The notes: a model not told the origin generated them from the letters alone. Numbered from the stretch's first letter, positions 27,246-36,188 are shown. The stretch is 64,000 bases of DNA from Thermoguttaceae bacterium (GCA_017939795.1 JAGBAA010000136.1:23751-87750); one strand, 5' to 3'. A program made the numbers and translations.

Positions 27246-28514
27246 CTAAATGTGCCAGGGTTCCCGTTTGGCGCGGGAACGCATCCGGTTGGCTTCCTCA
27301 TCGTTGAGGAATTCGTTCTTTACCGGGTCAAATTCCAGCGTTCGGCCCAACTGCCACGCAATATATGCGGCATGCGATGCAATGTGGGAACGTGCGGCAA
27401 CGTCCGCATTTGCCCGTGTGGAGCTTCGAGTTCGGATGGCATTCAGAAGGTCCGCATCATGTTCTCTTTGCGTTCCGCGTTCAAGTCCCTGATTGCTGAC
27501 CGGCAGGGGACCCTGGTGGGTGAGGATCTTGTTCGTGTCGCCGACTTCGACCCAGCCGTCTGATCCAACGACGCGGATCGAGCAGGAACCCAGTCCCATC
27601 CATCCTTCTGAGCGCATGACGAGTTTGACGCCGCTGGCATACCAGGCGACGCAGCCTCCCGGAGTCGGTTCGTAGCGGATCGGGACCGTATCGTCCGACT
27701 GATTGGCCATCTGGCAGAGGTCTACCGTATGGGACCCCCATTCCAGGATCCCTCCGCCATGAAAATCGTAGTGTCCGCGCCATCCGCCGGCGACGTATCG
27801 GGAATTGAACGGACGCCAGGGACACGCGCCGAGCCAGCGGTCCCAATCGCATTCATTTCGGTCCGGGAGAGGTTCTTCCGGAAGCCATTCGTGGCGTGTG
27901 CCCGGTGAGAGTGTGTTGGCGTGCACTTCCGTAATTTTGCCGATGGCTCCGGAGCGAGCGAAACGGATCGCCGTCTGAAATGCCGGACTGCTTCGCCGCT
28001 GAGTGCCGGCCTGGTAGATCCGGCCGCAGCGATTCACGGTTTCACTCAGCGCAATACTTTCCTCGATCGTCAGCGAGCACGGTTTTTCGCAGTAGATGTC
28101 CTTTCCTGCTTTTGCGGCAAGGATCGAGAGCATCGTGTGCCATCGGTCCCCTGTTGCGATGAGGACGAAGTCAATGTCTTCGCGGTCCAGAACATCGTAC
28201 ATTTCAGGCGTGATGCGGCAGTCCTGATTTCCGTATTTTTGGTCGACCATTTCCTTGACCATTTCCCGGCGCGTACGCTGCACATCTGCGTTCATGACGA
28301 ACTGGACCTCCGGAAACGTCAGGAAGGACGCCAGAACGCCCCTTCCGCGATTTCCGACCCCGATCCCGCCCATCGTCAGGCGATTGGACGGCGGGACGGA
28401 ATCCGGCTCAAGTCCCAGAACACTTCCGGGGATCAGAAAGGGGAGATCCAGTGAAGAAAAGAGAGCTCCGGCTTTCAAAAAATGACGGCGTGAGGATCGG
28501 TTGGCGGCTTTCAT
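27246..28514 (-). CDS. Tat-exported Gfo/Idh/MocA family oxidoreductase
   Basis: This 422-residue protein has a twin-arginine signal (SSRRHFLKAGALFSSLDLP). A Rossmann domain follows (TMGGIGVGNRGRGVLASF), then DFVLIATGDRWHTM and the conserved EKPCSLTIEES segment in which Lys is the usual catalytic residue of the family. The C-terminal alpha/beta domain includes NECDWDRWLG and GGGILEWGSHTVDLCQMA. Members oxidise or reduce sugars and related polyols using NAD(P); the exported Tat forms are numerous in planctomycetes. Its ATG at 28514 lies 106 bp below a strong promoter. It converges with top6B. Confidence 0.93.
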   Translation of the reverse strand: MKAANRSSRRHFLKAGALFSSLDLPFLIPGSVLGLEPDSVPPSNRLTMGGIGVGNRGRGVLASFLTFPEVQFVMNADVQRTRREMVKEMVDQKYGNQDCRITPEMYDVLDREDIDFVLIATGDRWHTMLSILAAKAGKDIYCEKPCSLTIEESIALSETVNRCGRIYQAGTQRRSSPAFQTAIRFARSGAIGKITEVHANTLSPGTRHEWLPEEPLPDRNECDWDRWLGACPWRPFNSRYVAGGWRGHYDFHGGGILEWGSHTVDLCQMANQSDDTVPIRYEPTPGGCVAWYASGVKLVMRSEGWMGLGSCSIRVVGSDGWVEVGDTNKILTHQGPLPVSNQGLERGTQREHDADLLNAIRTRSSTRANADVAARSHIASHAAYIAWQLGRTLEFDPVKNEFLNDEEANRMRSRAKREPWHI

Positions 28515-28816
28515 GCGATCATTCCTTTTGGGTGGGCAGGGGTGAATATGGCGGGGGTAAATGGAGGCCGTTTCGGACAGGATCGGGACAGGAGAGTGAA
28601 AGTCTCTCCCACAGATTCCAGCCTACCATAAATTTCCGCAAAAGTCAATAGGCTGGAGTTTTTTTTGATGAAATTTTCAAATTTTTTCCGACTTAATGGG
28701 GAAAAGCACTTTGGGGAAATTCCGTTTCTGGAATTGGGAATGAAGAGGAGCCGCCTGTTTCTTGAGCATTGCGTGTCGGGAAAGAGGCCGGACATAAAAT
28801 CAAAAATAAAAAACGT
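28515..28816. other. Intergenic region between fliJ and the Gfo/Idh gene
   Basis: This 302-bp gap holds the Gfo/Idh promoter embedded in an inverted repeat (28618-28656) and an AT-rich stretch at 28660-28700. No clear terminator for fliJ was found and no gene is recognised. Confidence 0.4.
28620..28648 (-). promoter_or_regulatory. Promoter of the Gfo/Idh gene, inside an inverted repeat
   Basis: On the minus strand TTGACT (28643-28648) and TAGGCT (28620-28625) are 17 bp apart. The sequence CCAGCCTA (28618-28625) is exactly repeated inverted as TAGGCTGG (28649-28656), so the -10 box lies in one arm and the -35 box abuts the other. This could be an operator or a hairpin. Confidence 0.55.
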
Positions 28817-29209
28817 TCAGGATCTTTCGTGGGTCCGCCGGTAGTGTTCGCGCTGCTTTTCCTCTAGCTTTTCAAATTTTTTGACTTCCTGCTCGGATTC
28901 CAGAAGCGTCGATTGCTGCGTTTCGATCAAAAGAAGAAGCCGTTCCGCCTCCATCTGCAGTTCTCCAAGATCCTGTTCCAGCCGGCACTCAAACTGGTGG
29001 AATTTGTGCAGCTGGGCCATTGAAAGCATTTTTCCACTCATCCATTGCGTTCGTTCAGAACGGGCCTGCGCAATTTTTTCCCGGAGCGACGCCATTTTTT
29101 CATTCAGCTCATTCTGCTTTTGGAGCAGTTCCGCAAGCGTCTGTTTTTTTTCATCCCGCTTGAGTTCCTGAACTTTCTGAACCGCGCGCAGTCGAAAATG
29201 AAATCCCAT
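28817..29209 (-). CDS. fliJ: Flagellar export chaperone FliJ
   Basis: This 130-residue protein is almost entirely coiled coil and starts with MGFHFRLRAVQKVQELKRDEK, the usual FliJ opening. Heptads continue to KFEKLEEKQREHYRRTHERS. FliJ is the stalk of the flagellar type III export ATPase, contacting the FliI hexamer and the FlhA gate. The position directly downstream of fliI agrees with this. FliJ proteins are poorly conserved, so the context carries much of the assignment. A GAGGA site precedes the ATG. It is the last gene in the flagellar block. Confidence 0.85.
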   Translation of the reverse strand: MGFHFRLRAVQKVQELKRDEKKQTLAELLQKQNELNEKMASLREKIAQARSERTQWMSGKMLSMAQLHKFHQFECRLEQDLGELQMEAERLLLLIETQQSTLLESEQEVKKFEKLEEKQREHYRRTHERS

Positions 29210-29306
29210 GGAAAGTCCTCGTTCGTAAAATTTTGAACCATGTTGCGTAAATTGCGGGTTTTGTGAAACAATTTCGTCCGGTTTCAGGGAATGGAATGCA
29301 TTTTTC

Positions 29307-30788
29307 TCAGGACTCGATGATCTGGGTCATCTGCCGAACAGCCTCACTGAGCGTCGACGGCTCGTCGGTGTTTTGCCGAAGGAATCGAACGATGGCGTCT
29401 TTCTTTTCCAGTGCGGCATCCAGAGCCGGATTCGTGCCCCGTTTGTACGCATTGATGGCGAGCAGATCCTGAAATTCCCGCCAGAGCGACACCATGGCAC
29501 GGAGTTCCAATGCGGTCCGAATGTGCTTTTTTTCGCAGATGTCGTTCATCAGACGGCTAATGCTTGACGGCAGGTCGATCGCCGGATAGTGTCCCGCAGC
29601 CGCAAGTTTTCGGGAGAGCCAGATGTGTCCGTCGAGCAGACCGCGTACCGTGTCGGCGATCGGTTCGTTTTCGTCGTCTCCTTCGACCAGTACCGTGTAC
29701 ATCGCGGTGATGCTTCCCAGCCGTGTTCTCCCGGTCCGTTCCACCAGGGCAGGCAGAAGAGCAAAAACGGAGGGCGGGTAGCCGTTTCTTGTGGGCGGTT
29801 CTCCGCCGGCGAGTCCAATTTCCCGCTGGGCCATGGCAAATCGGGTCAGGGAATCCATCAGAAGCAGAACGTTCTTCCCTTTGTCGCGGAAGTATTCTGC
29901 GACTGCGGTTGCGGTTTGTGCTGCACGAACTCGCAGAATGGCGGGTTCATTGCTCGTTGCGGCGATGACGACACTGCGTTTGCGGCCTTCTGCACCGAGG
30001 TCCCGTTCAAGAAAATCATTGACTTCCCGTCCGCGTTCGCCGACCAGTCCAATGACGATGACGTCTGCGTTCGTGTATCGGGCGATCATTCCAAGGAGGG
30101 TACTTTTTCCGACGCCGGAACCCGCAAATATCCCGACACGCTGTCCTTCTCCAAGCGTCAGGAGTGCGTCGATGGCACGGACTCCCGTTGAGATCGGATT
30201 GGTGATCCGCGGCCGCTGGAATGCTTTGGGAGCATCGCGATGGAACGGGATCCGTTCGGAATTCAGGAGGGCTTCTGCGGAAATTTTTCGCGAGGCAAGA
30301 AATTCGGAAACTTTGGTTTCCGAAGTACTGCGGGAACTGGTGGATCTGCACGGTATACCGGAAGCTGCCGGGGTCCCTGATCCAGAGAAGATGGGATCGG
30401 CGTCCGTTTCTGTTTCTGCCGGATGGGAATCGAGCGGTTTGATGCATTGGGAGACATCCTGGAGAATACGTCCCCGTGCATCGAGGACTTTTCCCAGCAT
30501 TCCTTCCCCAACAGTAAGCCATGGGATCGTCTGAACGAGACGTACCCGGTCCCCGCGCCGGATCCCCTGCATGGTCTGGAGCGGATAGAGGATGGCGGTC
30601 TCATCATGGAAGCGGATGACTTCTGCGGAAAGTGTACTGCGGTCCCGGAGACGGATCTCTGCCAGAGCACCGACTGGGACAGGGAAACCGCTGACGGAGA
30701 TCGTCGTGCCGGTCGTTTCCTGCACGGTGCCCGTGATCGCAGTCGGGATGATGGAGTCGAGCTGATTCAGGAGGGAGAGGGGGTTCAT
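29307..30788 (-). CDS. fliI: Flagellar type III export ATPase FliI
   Basis: FliI is the hexameric ATPase that energises flagellar protein export at the cytoplasmic base. The beta-barrel N-domain lies at residues 1-110. The catalytic core shows TGVRAIDALLTLGEGQRVGIFAGSGVGKST (Walker A at about 222-229), VIVIGLVGERGREVNDFL, and LLMDSLTRFAMAQREIGLAGGEPPTRNGYPPSV, the last being family diagnostic. At 493 residues it is longer than the usual about 440 because of a Ser/Thr-rich insertion of about 40-45 residues at roughly 120-165, just before the core. Its start overlaps the fliH stop by four bases (ATGA), indicating coupling. Confidence 0.95.
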   Translation of the reverse strand: MNPLSLLNQLDSIIPTAITGTVQETTGTTISVSGFPVPVGALAEIRLRDRSTLSAEVIRFHDETAILYPLQTMQGIRRGDRVRLVQTIPWLTVGEGMLGKVLDARGRILQDVSQCIKPLDSHPAETETDADPIFSGSGTPAASGIPCRSTSSRSTSETKVSEFLASRKISAEALLNSERIPFHRDAPKAFQRPRITNPISTGVRAIDALLTLGEGQRVGIFAGSGVGKSTLLGMIARYTNADVIVIGLVGERGREVNDFLERDLGAEGRKRSVVIAATSNEPAILRVRAAQTATAVAEYFRDKGKNVLLLMDSLTRFAMAQREIGLAGGEPPTRNGYPPSVFALLPALVERTGRTRLGSITAMYTVLVEGDDENEPIADTVRGLLDGHIWLSRKLAAAGHYPAIDLPSSISRLMNDICEKKHIRTALELRAMVSLWREFQDLLAINAYKRGTNPALDAALEKKDAIVRFLRQNTDEPSTLSEAVRQMTQIIES

Positions 30789-31486
30789 GAATGAAGTTCC
30801 TCCTCGATTCTGGCCAACTGGACGTCGAGACGCTGGTCAAGCGTGCCGTTTTCGGACCGCAGAATACAGTCTCCGCGTGCGAGCATGGGATCCAGTTTGA
30901 TCTCAAGAGAGCCAAGCTGTCGAAATTCGCTTCGGATCCGGTCCAGCGCAGGTTCCAGAAGAACGGCATCTTCCGGATTCAGATCCAGGACGAAACTGCT
31001 TTCGCCGGCACAAAGCTCCAGCATTTCACGGATCCATTGAGCCGCGATCTGGGGATCGGCTTTCAATTCACGCCGAATGATGATTTTGGCGACTCGTGAG
31101 ATCAGGTGCACAAAAGCGCGTTCCCAGCTTTGCGTAAGATTTTCCCGCAGGTCGGCGCACTGTTCCAGAATTTGGAAGATCCCGCATTCTGCAGCCTGGA
31201 TCGCCGGATCGATCTTCTTCTGCAGCTGGGCCTGGACCTGCGCTTCCACGCGGCTTTCAAGTTCCTGAACGGCTCGCTGAAGTCCTTCCTGAAATCCTTC
31301 TTCACGCGCTTTGACGCGGATGGATTCTGCATCCTGAAGAAGGGACTGCTTCTGATTTTCGGCTTCCTGAACCGCGTTTTCCAGAATCTGACGTGCGGTT
31401 TGCCGTACCGATTCCAGATACGATTCGGCCTGATCGTGCAGATCCTCAAAATTGAAAAGATGAGTGCTTGGGATTTCTTTTTTCAT
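30785..31486 (-). CDS. fliH: Flagellar assembly protein FliH
   Basis: FliH binds FliI and tethers the export ATPase to the C-ring. The protein has a long N-terminal coiled coil with EDLHDQAESYLESVRQTARQ and KAREEGFQEGLQRAV, the latter being the typical G-rich FliH pattern. A C-terminal V-ATPase-E-like domain follows (HLISRVAKIIIRRELKADPQIA, MLARGDCILRSENGTLDQRLD). ATG 31486 has AGGA upstream and is preferred over ATG 31549, which lacks a ribosome site. It lies between the FliF-FliG gene and fliI, the standard order. Four-base overlap with fliI. Confidence 0.9.
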   Translation of the reverse strand: MKKEIPSTHLFNFEDLHDQAESYLESVRQTARQILENAVQEAENQKQSLLQDAESIRVKAREEGFQEGLQRAVQELESRVEAQVQAQLQKKIDPAIQAAECGIFQILEQCADLRENLTQSWERAFVHLISRVAKIIIRRELKADPQIAAQWIREMLELCAGESSFVLDLNPEDAVLLEPALDRIRSEFRQLGSLEIKLDPMLARGDCILRSENGTLDQRLDVQLARIEEELHS

Positions 31487-31610
31487 GAGTCGTTCTTTCC
31501 TGCGGCGGAAATAGGCGGCAATGTCCGGGAATGACGCGGATCTCTGCATGATCCGGAGAACGCGGCTGCGGATCTTTCCGAATTTTCAAAACGCACTCCC
31601 AAACGGCTGA

Positions 31611-34523
31611 TCAAATACTTTCAGCCATTTCCGGAAGCCGGATCTGCCCTGATTCCGCAAGTTCGTGGGCCAGAAGCATGAGGGAAATGCGAGCATCTTC
31701 CACATCCTGGAGCCGGATCTGGCTCGGATATTTCAATTGCTTGCGGACTCGATGCGCTTCCGATTTCGGGAGGACGCCAAGCAGCCGGTCCATCAAACGC
31801 TGTTCAGCACCCAAAAGAGCCAGGATCGTCTTTTCCTGAGGATTGGCCGCAAGAAGAACACGCAGATCTTTTTTGGAAAACTGCTTCAGGGCATCAAACG
31901 GAAGCGTCTCGGTACGGTCCTCCGGAGCGGATCCCGAAAATTTCCCGGTTTCTTCCTGAATAAAATTTTCAGGAACGGCTTCGGAGACCGCAGGATCGGC
32001 GATTTCAGGTACTTTTTCCAATTGGGCCGGAAGTTCATTGGAGTCTGCGAATTTCGAAACCGGAAGTTCGGAAACCGGAAGTTCGGAAACCTCGGCATCC
32101 TCAGTCTCGTGCGAAAGCGGTTTCTCTTCCTGTGCGTTTCTTTCATTTTCCGGAATGGGAAACAGTTCATGGAGCGGGATCCGGTCCGTGAGGCCGGAAT
32201 TTTCCGTGTGCGGGAGCACCTCTGCGAGCGGACGAATTGCCGGGGAACCGGATTTTTCTTCTTTCTGAAGGAAAATGCTTTCCGCTGGAGTACGCCCATT
32301 TTCCAGTTCCAGTTCTTCCAGGTACTCCAGGATCGCGGCGGCAGCTTCCCGAAGGATCTCTCGATCCGGTTCCGTACAGGACGTCATGCGCGATTCGATC
32401 CCAAGACGCAGATTTGCCGGGATGTGATTCAAAACCGCCTGTGCGCCTGCTTTGGAAAATTGGTGCAGGAGCATCGCGGCCGTTTGGGGACGTTCTTCCA
32501 AAAGTGCAAGGGCCACACGTTTCGGAGGGAATGTCTGGAGTTCTTCGATCTCTGGGATCTGAAACCGAGTCAGATCTGCGGCTGTCTCTGCATTCAGACC
32601 GGCGTCCTGTGCTGACGCAGAGGTTTTGGAATCTTCGGACGGGTCTTCCGGGAAGAACGGCGGTTCATTTTTCAGGCTTTCGAGGGTCGCCAGAATGTCC
32701 GCGATCTTCCCTTTACGTGCCGAGGCCGATTCTGCGGCAGAGCTTTCGGAAAAATCTCCGGAAGGTTCTTCGGAAGGTTTCCCGGACAGATTTTCGAAAC
32801 CGTTGGAGATTTGGTCTGACGGGACCGTTGGATGGTTTTCCTTTGAAATTTTTTCTTCGGCAGGGGTTTTTGCTCCTGAACCGCTGGAAGAAAAGGGGAA
32901 TGTTTCCGAGACTTCCTGGGCATCGGAAATTTCCGGCATCTGCAGGCCGGGTTTTGTTTCCAAGTCGGCGTTTTCCTCGTCCGTTTCTTTTTCATGAACC
33001 TTCATCTGCATTCGTTCACGCAGCATCGCGGCCGTGAAGAGTCCTTTCCGCGTCATGTAGATGACCAGAAGGCAGATGAAGATCACGAGTATCGCGACGA
33101 TGCAGAAAAACAGGAAAAGTTCCTGGGATTTGTGTGTCGAGGACTTGATGCTGAAACGGGAAAATTTTTTTCCGATCGGCATCCGTTCCATTTGGGAAAG
33201 CGGTTCCTGCACAGCGGCTGCATCATTGGAAGATCGGGGAGTTTCTGGCGGGAGAAGCTCCGTTTCCCCGCAGTCCTGCAATTTCTGGGAGGCAGACAGA
33301 TCCATTTCAGAAACTTCGGTTTCCGAAACGGTCTGAGTTGGAGCATTCGGTGTGCTGGAGGCACTGGTCAACCGAATATCCTGACGGGAGAAAGAGTGGT
33401 CCTGCGAGTATTCAGCCGTCGAGACCCGGCGGATCTCCGGAGTTCCTGAAGAGGAACTGCCTGCGAAGATGACCCGCCCGGACATCATGTTTTCGGAATG
33501 GTCCGTCATGGAAGAACAGGACGGCTCTGTCGTTCCTGCCGAAGCATCGCTGAAATCGTTTTCCGAAAAATCGGCTTTCGGGAGCGAGAGAAGTTCCGTA
33601 TCGACGGCTTTCACGGGACGCGGTGAATTGGACGCGAGCATTCCGCGGGCTCCGGAATCAAAAATTTCCGGGCGAGGGAGTGCTGTCGGCTGAAAGACGA
33701 TTTTTTCCAGGTGTGCGGCACTCTCTGCATCGGTTTCATTTTCGGAAAAGGAAGAGGTCTTTTCCCGGGATCGGATTCCCGAGGTGCCGGAATCCGGACG
33801 GTACGCATTGGTTTCGTCAGCATTTTTTCCGGTTTCGATCTCCGGAGCATTGAATTTCCACGACTGATTCGTACGTGTGTCGATGATGGAAACATTTGCC
33901 GAAGAGAGTCCATAGACTGCCCCGGTCACCAGACGAAGGATCGACTGAATGTCTTCCTGCGAGACCGTATGGCCTTCCCTGGAACGGATCGAGATCGAGG
34001 CGGTTGCGTGTTTTTGGCGCTCAAAGCCGTTTTTTGTCTCACTGATGTCGAGGATCACTCCCGCATTTTCGATCCCACGAAAGGTCCGAAGCTGACCGGC
34101 GAGTTCATTTTGCTTGCCTTTCAGTTCGGCCGCCTGCCGTTCCCGTTCGGAGATCCAGAGTCCCGCCATCCCATGGTCCTGTGTGTGGTGTTCATCTTTA
34201 AAGAGCGACGTCTTTTTCAGGGCCCGGATGAAATCGTTTTTTTTCTGTGGAGGAACCTGGACCTGACCGTTTGAGATCGTGTACTGCGTCAATTCTGCGT
34301 CCGCAAACGCCATTTCGATTTCCAGAAGCTCGCTTTCGGTGAAGAGTTTTCCGGAGAAAAGGGGAGTGAAATTGTCCGGACCATTCTGAAAATTCCCAAA
34401 ATTCCCGGAAATGCTGAAGACGAGCGAGATCAGGGCAGACACAGCGGCGGCCGCACCCACCATGACGTAGCGCATGGGGAATTTGCGGGTATTTTGCGTT
34501 TCGATGTGTTTTTCTTCTTCCAT
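31611..34523 (-). CDS. fliF: FliF-FliG fusion: flagellar MS-ring and rotor switch protein
   Basis: This 970-residue protein joins the MS-ring protein FliF to the rotor protein FliG. The FliF part has membrane helix 1 at about residues 19-38, then YscJ/FliF domains (PLFSGKLFTESELLEIEMAF, GIENAGVILDISETK, ILRLVTGAVYGLSSANVSIID), a low-complexity periplasmic loop and helix 2 at about 468-490. The cytoplasmic half holds a FliG middle domain at about 665-740 (ALALLEERPQTAAMLLHQF, with ERPQ at the EHPQ position) and a FliG C-terminal torque domain at about 873-968 (FDALKQFSKKDLRVLLAANP, then VEDARISLMLLAHELAESGQI). The FliG N-domain, which normally docks on FliF, is not seen. FliH, FliI and FliJ genes follow with no separate fliG. 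ATG 34523 is preferred over the upstream TTG. Confidence 0.9.
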   Translation of the reverse strand: MEEEKHIETQNTRKFPMRYVMVGAAAAVSALISLVFSISGNFGNFQNGPDNFTPLFSGKLFTESELLEIEMAFADAELTQYTISNGQVQVPPQKKNDFIRALKKTSLFKDEHHTQDHGMAGLWISERERQAAELKGKQNELAGQLRTFRGIENAGVILDISETKNGFERQKHATASISIRSREGHTVSQEDIQSILRLVTGAVYGLSSANVSIIDTRTNQSWKFNAPEIETGKNADETNAYRPDSGTSGIRSREKTSSFSENETDAESAAHLEKIVFQPTALPRPEIFDSGARGMLASNSPRPVKAVDTELLSLPKADFSENDFSDASAGTTEPSCSSMTDHSENMMSGRVIFAGSSSSGTPEIRRVSTAEYSQDHSFSRQDIRLTSASSTPNAPTQTVSETEVSEMDLSASQKLQDCGETELLPPETPRSSNDAAAVQEPLSQMERMPIGKKFSRFSIKSSTHKSQELFLFFCIVAILVIFICLLVIYMTRKGLFTAAMLRERMQMKVHEKETDEENADLETKPGLQMPEISDAQEVSETFPFSSSGSGAKTPAEEKISKENHPTVPSDQISNGFENLSGKPSEEPSGDFSESSAAESASARKGKIADILATLESLKNEPPFFPEDPSEDSKTSASAQDAGLNAETAADLTRFQIPEIEELQTFPPKRVALALLEERPQTAAMLLHQFSKAGAQAVLNHIPANLRLGIESRMTSCTEPDREILREAAAAILEYLEELELENGRTPAESIFLQKEEKSGSPAIRPLAEVLPHTENSGLTDRIPLHELFPIPENERNAQEEKPLSHETEDAEVSELPVSELPVSKFADSNELPAQLEKVPEIADPAVSEAVPENFIQEETGKFSGSAPEDRTETLPFDALKQFSKKDLRVLLAANPQEKTILALLGAEQRLMDRLLGVLPKSEAHRVRKQLKYPSQIRLQDVEDARISLMLLAHELAESGQIRLPEMAESI

Positions 34524-34622
34524 GAAGGAACGTTCCTGATTTCTGAGGGAATGATGGGGATAGTTTTTCAAATTATTCGGCGATCTGAACGGATCTTCCG
34601 GTTGTCGAAACTGTCCGGCTGG

Positions 34623-35456
34623 TTAAAAAAGTGCGGATTCGATCCCGCCCATGATCCAGCGGTTGGCGTCCCGGAACATTTCGGGGAGCAGCGGCCCCAT
34701 CTTCGGATAGTTTCGGAGCGTCAGCGGAATACCGGCGGAGTAAAGCAGACGCAGATGGCTGCAGAGCGTTTCTACCGGGCAGGCGCGCAGGCTGTTGGAG
34801 ACCAGGTAGAGGAAACGGACTTTCTGCAGTTCACGCAGGTGTTCCAAAAGCATCATGTCTTCCGGGATACCTCCATTGAAGGAAATGAGACCGTTGAAGC
34901 AGTGCGGGTTTCGAAAAACGAGCCGCTGTGCCATGGCCGCACCTTCATCGCAGCCGGCGAGGTAAATGCGGTTTGGCGAAATGTTGATGCGCTGGCGGAT
35001 CTCCGAGATCGCTTCCAGAACGGAAGTGTATGCCGATTCGTAACTTCCGGCATCCCAGTAGAATCCTTTCTTCGGGAGGCCGTCATTGCCGAAGGAAACA
35101 CTTCCGCGAACGGAGACAGCCGCGTAGTTCCGGAGGCTCCAAAGCGGCATGATGCGCTGGAGCTGCCGTTCATCTTCTCCCGGAGTATGGAGCCACACGA
35201 TCAGCGGGTACGCATAGTTCGGCTCATAGTGGAGCGGAATGAAGGTCGCGGTGGTGCGCGGCGTATGGAACGTCTGGAAAACGCCTTCTTCAACACGGCA
35301 TCGGGCACCGGTCTTCGGAGGCTGAACTCCAAAGCGCAGGGAGACCGATTCGGAAGTTTCCGGATCGCAAAAATCAAATTTCTTTAACTCCGTGTGAAGC
35401 AGTTCCATGCCGGAATTCTGCAAATTTCGGGATTGAGGATGAAGTTTTTTCTTCAT
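34623..35456 (-). CDS. Alpha/beta-hydrolase-fold protein, apparently lacking the catalytic serine
   Basis: This 277-residue protein has the alpha/beta-hydrolase pattern of carboxylesterase/phospholipase or polyhydroxybutyrate depolymerase relatives: PLIVWLHTPGEDERQL for the oxyanion-hole strand, AVSVRGSVSFG, and ISPNRIYLAGCDEGAAMAQRL for the nucleophile elbow. The elbow reads G-C-D-E-G, so the usual GxSxG serine is Asp. The protein may be a non-catalytic or divergent member. A C-terminal His cannot be assigned clearly. The start is taken at ATG 35456; the longer frame uses a TTG at 35492, and ATG 35408 is another choice. The flagellar genes begin 100 bp downstream and may be co-transcribed. 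Confidence 0.7.
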   Translation of the reverse strand: MKKKLHPQSRNLQNSGMELLHTELKKFDFCDPETSESVSLRFGVQPPKTGARCRVEEGVFQTFHTPRTTATFIPLHYEPNYAYPLIVWLHTPGEDERQLQRIMPLWSLRNYAAVSVRGSVSFGNDGLPKKGFYWDAGSYESAYTSVLEAISEIRQRINISPNRIYLAGCDEGAAMAQRLVFRNPHCFNGLISFNGGIPEDMMLLEHLRELQKVRFLYLVSNSLRACPVETLCSHLRLLYSAGIPLTLRNYPKMGPLLPEMFRDANRWIMGGIESALF

Positions 35457-35515
35457 GGGGTCTGAGGTTCCTGAGACGCGCTCGATCTTCAAATAAAATT
35501 TCTTTCCAGAAAAAA

Positions 35516-35544
35516 ACTCTAGCGTATTTTTCGAAAACTGTCAA
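35516..35544 (-). promoter_or_regulatory. Promoter of the hydrolase-like gene, possibly also the flagellar block
   Basis: On the minus strand a perfect TTGACA (35539-35544) and TAGAGT (35516-35521) are 17 bp apart, 60 bp upstream of the ATG at 35456. Confidence 0.6.
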
Positions 35545-35702
35545 GAGCGAATTTCGGCTCATTTTGCAGGAACTGGATCTCGGAGCTGATTTTCAAAAAA
35601 AGAAGCGGCTGCGGGAGCTCGGTCTGTGCCGGCAAAAGCCCTTTTATTGCCAAAATCTGAAAAATTAATGAAGATATTCCCGCAAGAAGCCCTACCCACC
35701 CC

Positions 35703-35730
35703 ATGACAAAAAAACGAAATGTGGTATAAT
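35703..35730 (+). promoter_or_regulatory. Promoter of hisI-hisG
   Basis: ATGACA (35703-35708) and a perfect TATAAT (35725-35730) are 16 bp apart, with GTGG directly before and after the -10 box. The leader to hisI is about 50 nt, and no histidine-rich leader peptide or T-box was seen in it. Confidence 0.7.
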
Positions 35731-35786
35731 GTGGAACAAGCTATTGAATTTTTGGGAATTTACCCCCGGAGAATGCGAGGTTCAAA

Positions 35787-36188
35787 ATGACTGAAAAAAA
35801 TATGATTCGCCCTGATTTCGCCAAGTGCGGCGGTCTGGTCACCACCATCGCTCAGGATGCCGCGACCGGTACCGTCCTGATGTTGGCGTACATGAACGAG
35901 GAAAGCTACGATGAAACTCTGGCGACCGGCCGTGCTGTCTATTTCAGCCGCAGCCGTCAGAAGCTTTGGAGAAAAGGGGAAGAAAGCGGAAACGTCCAGC
36001 TCGTGAAAGAGATCTTCATCGACTGCGACCGCGACGCGATCCTGCTGAAAGTGGAGCAGATCGGCGGTTCCGCGTGCCATGAAGGATACCAGAGCTGCTT
36101 CTTCCGTAAGGTCGATCCCGCAGACAATTCCTTTGAGATCGTTGGCGAACGCATTTTTGACCCGGCCGAAGTCTACAAGAAAAAGTAG
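35787..36188 (+). CDS. hisI: Phosphoribosyl-AMP cyclohydrolase
   Basis: HisI opens the purine ring of phosphoribosyl-AMP, the third step of histidine synthesis. The 133-residue single-domain form carries [34 protein letters not shown], a signature of the family. The metal ligands are in IDCDRDA and the cysteines in [12 protein letters not shown]. There is no fused HisE pyrophosphohydrolase domain. A GAGG site precedes ATG 35787. hisG follows 68 bp downstream, so the two are probably one transcript. Confidence 0.97.
   Translation: MTEKNMIRPDFAKCGGLVTTIAQDAATGTVLMLAYMNEESYDETLATGRAVYFSRSRQKLWRKGEESGNVQLVKEIFIDCDRDAILLKVEQIGGSACHEGYQSCFFRKVDPADNSFEIVGERIFDPAEVYKKK

Larger units (their letters stand above)
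35457..35786. other. Divergent promoter region
   Basis: This 330-bp AT-rich gap lies between the minus-strand hydrolase-like gene and hisI. It contains a promoter on each strand (35516-35544 and 35703-35730). No gene or RNA element was recognised in the rest. Confidence 0.45.
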
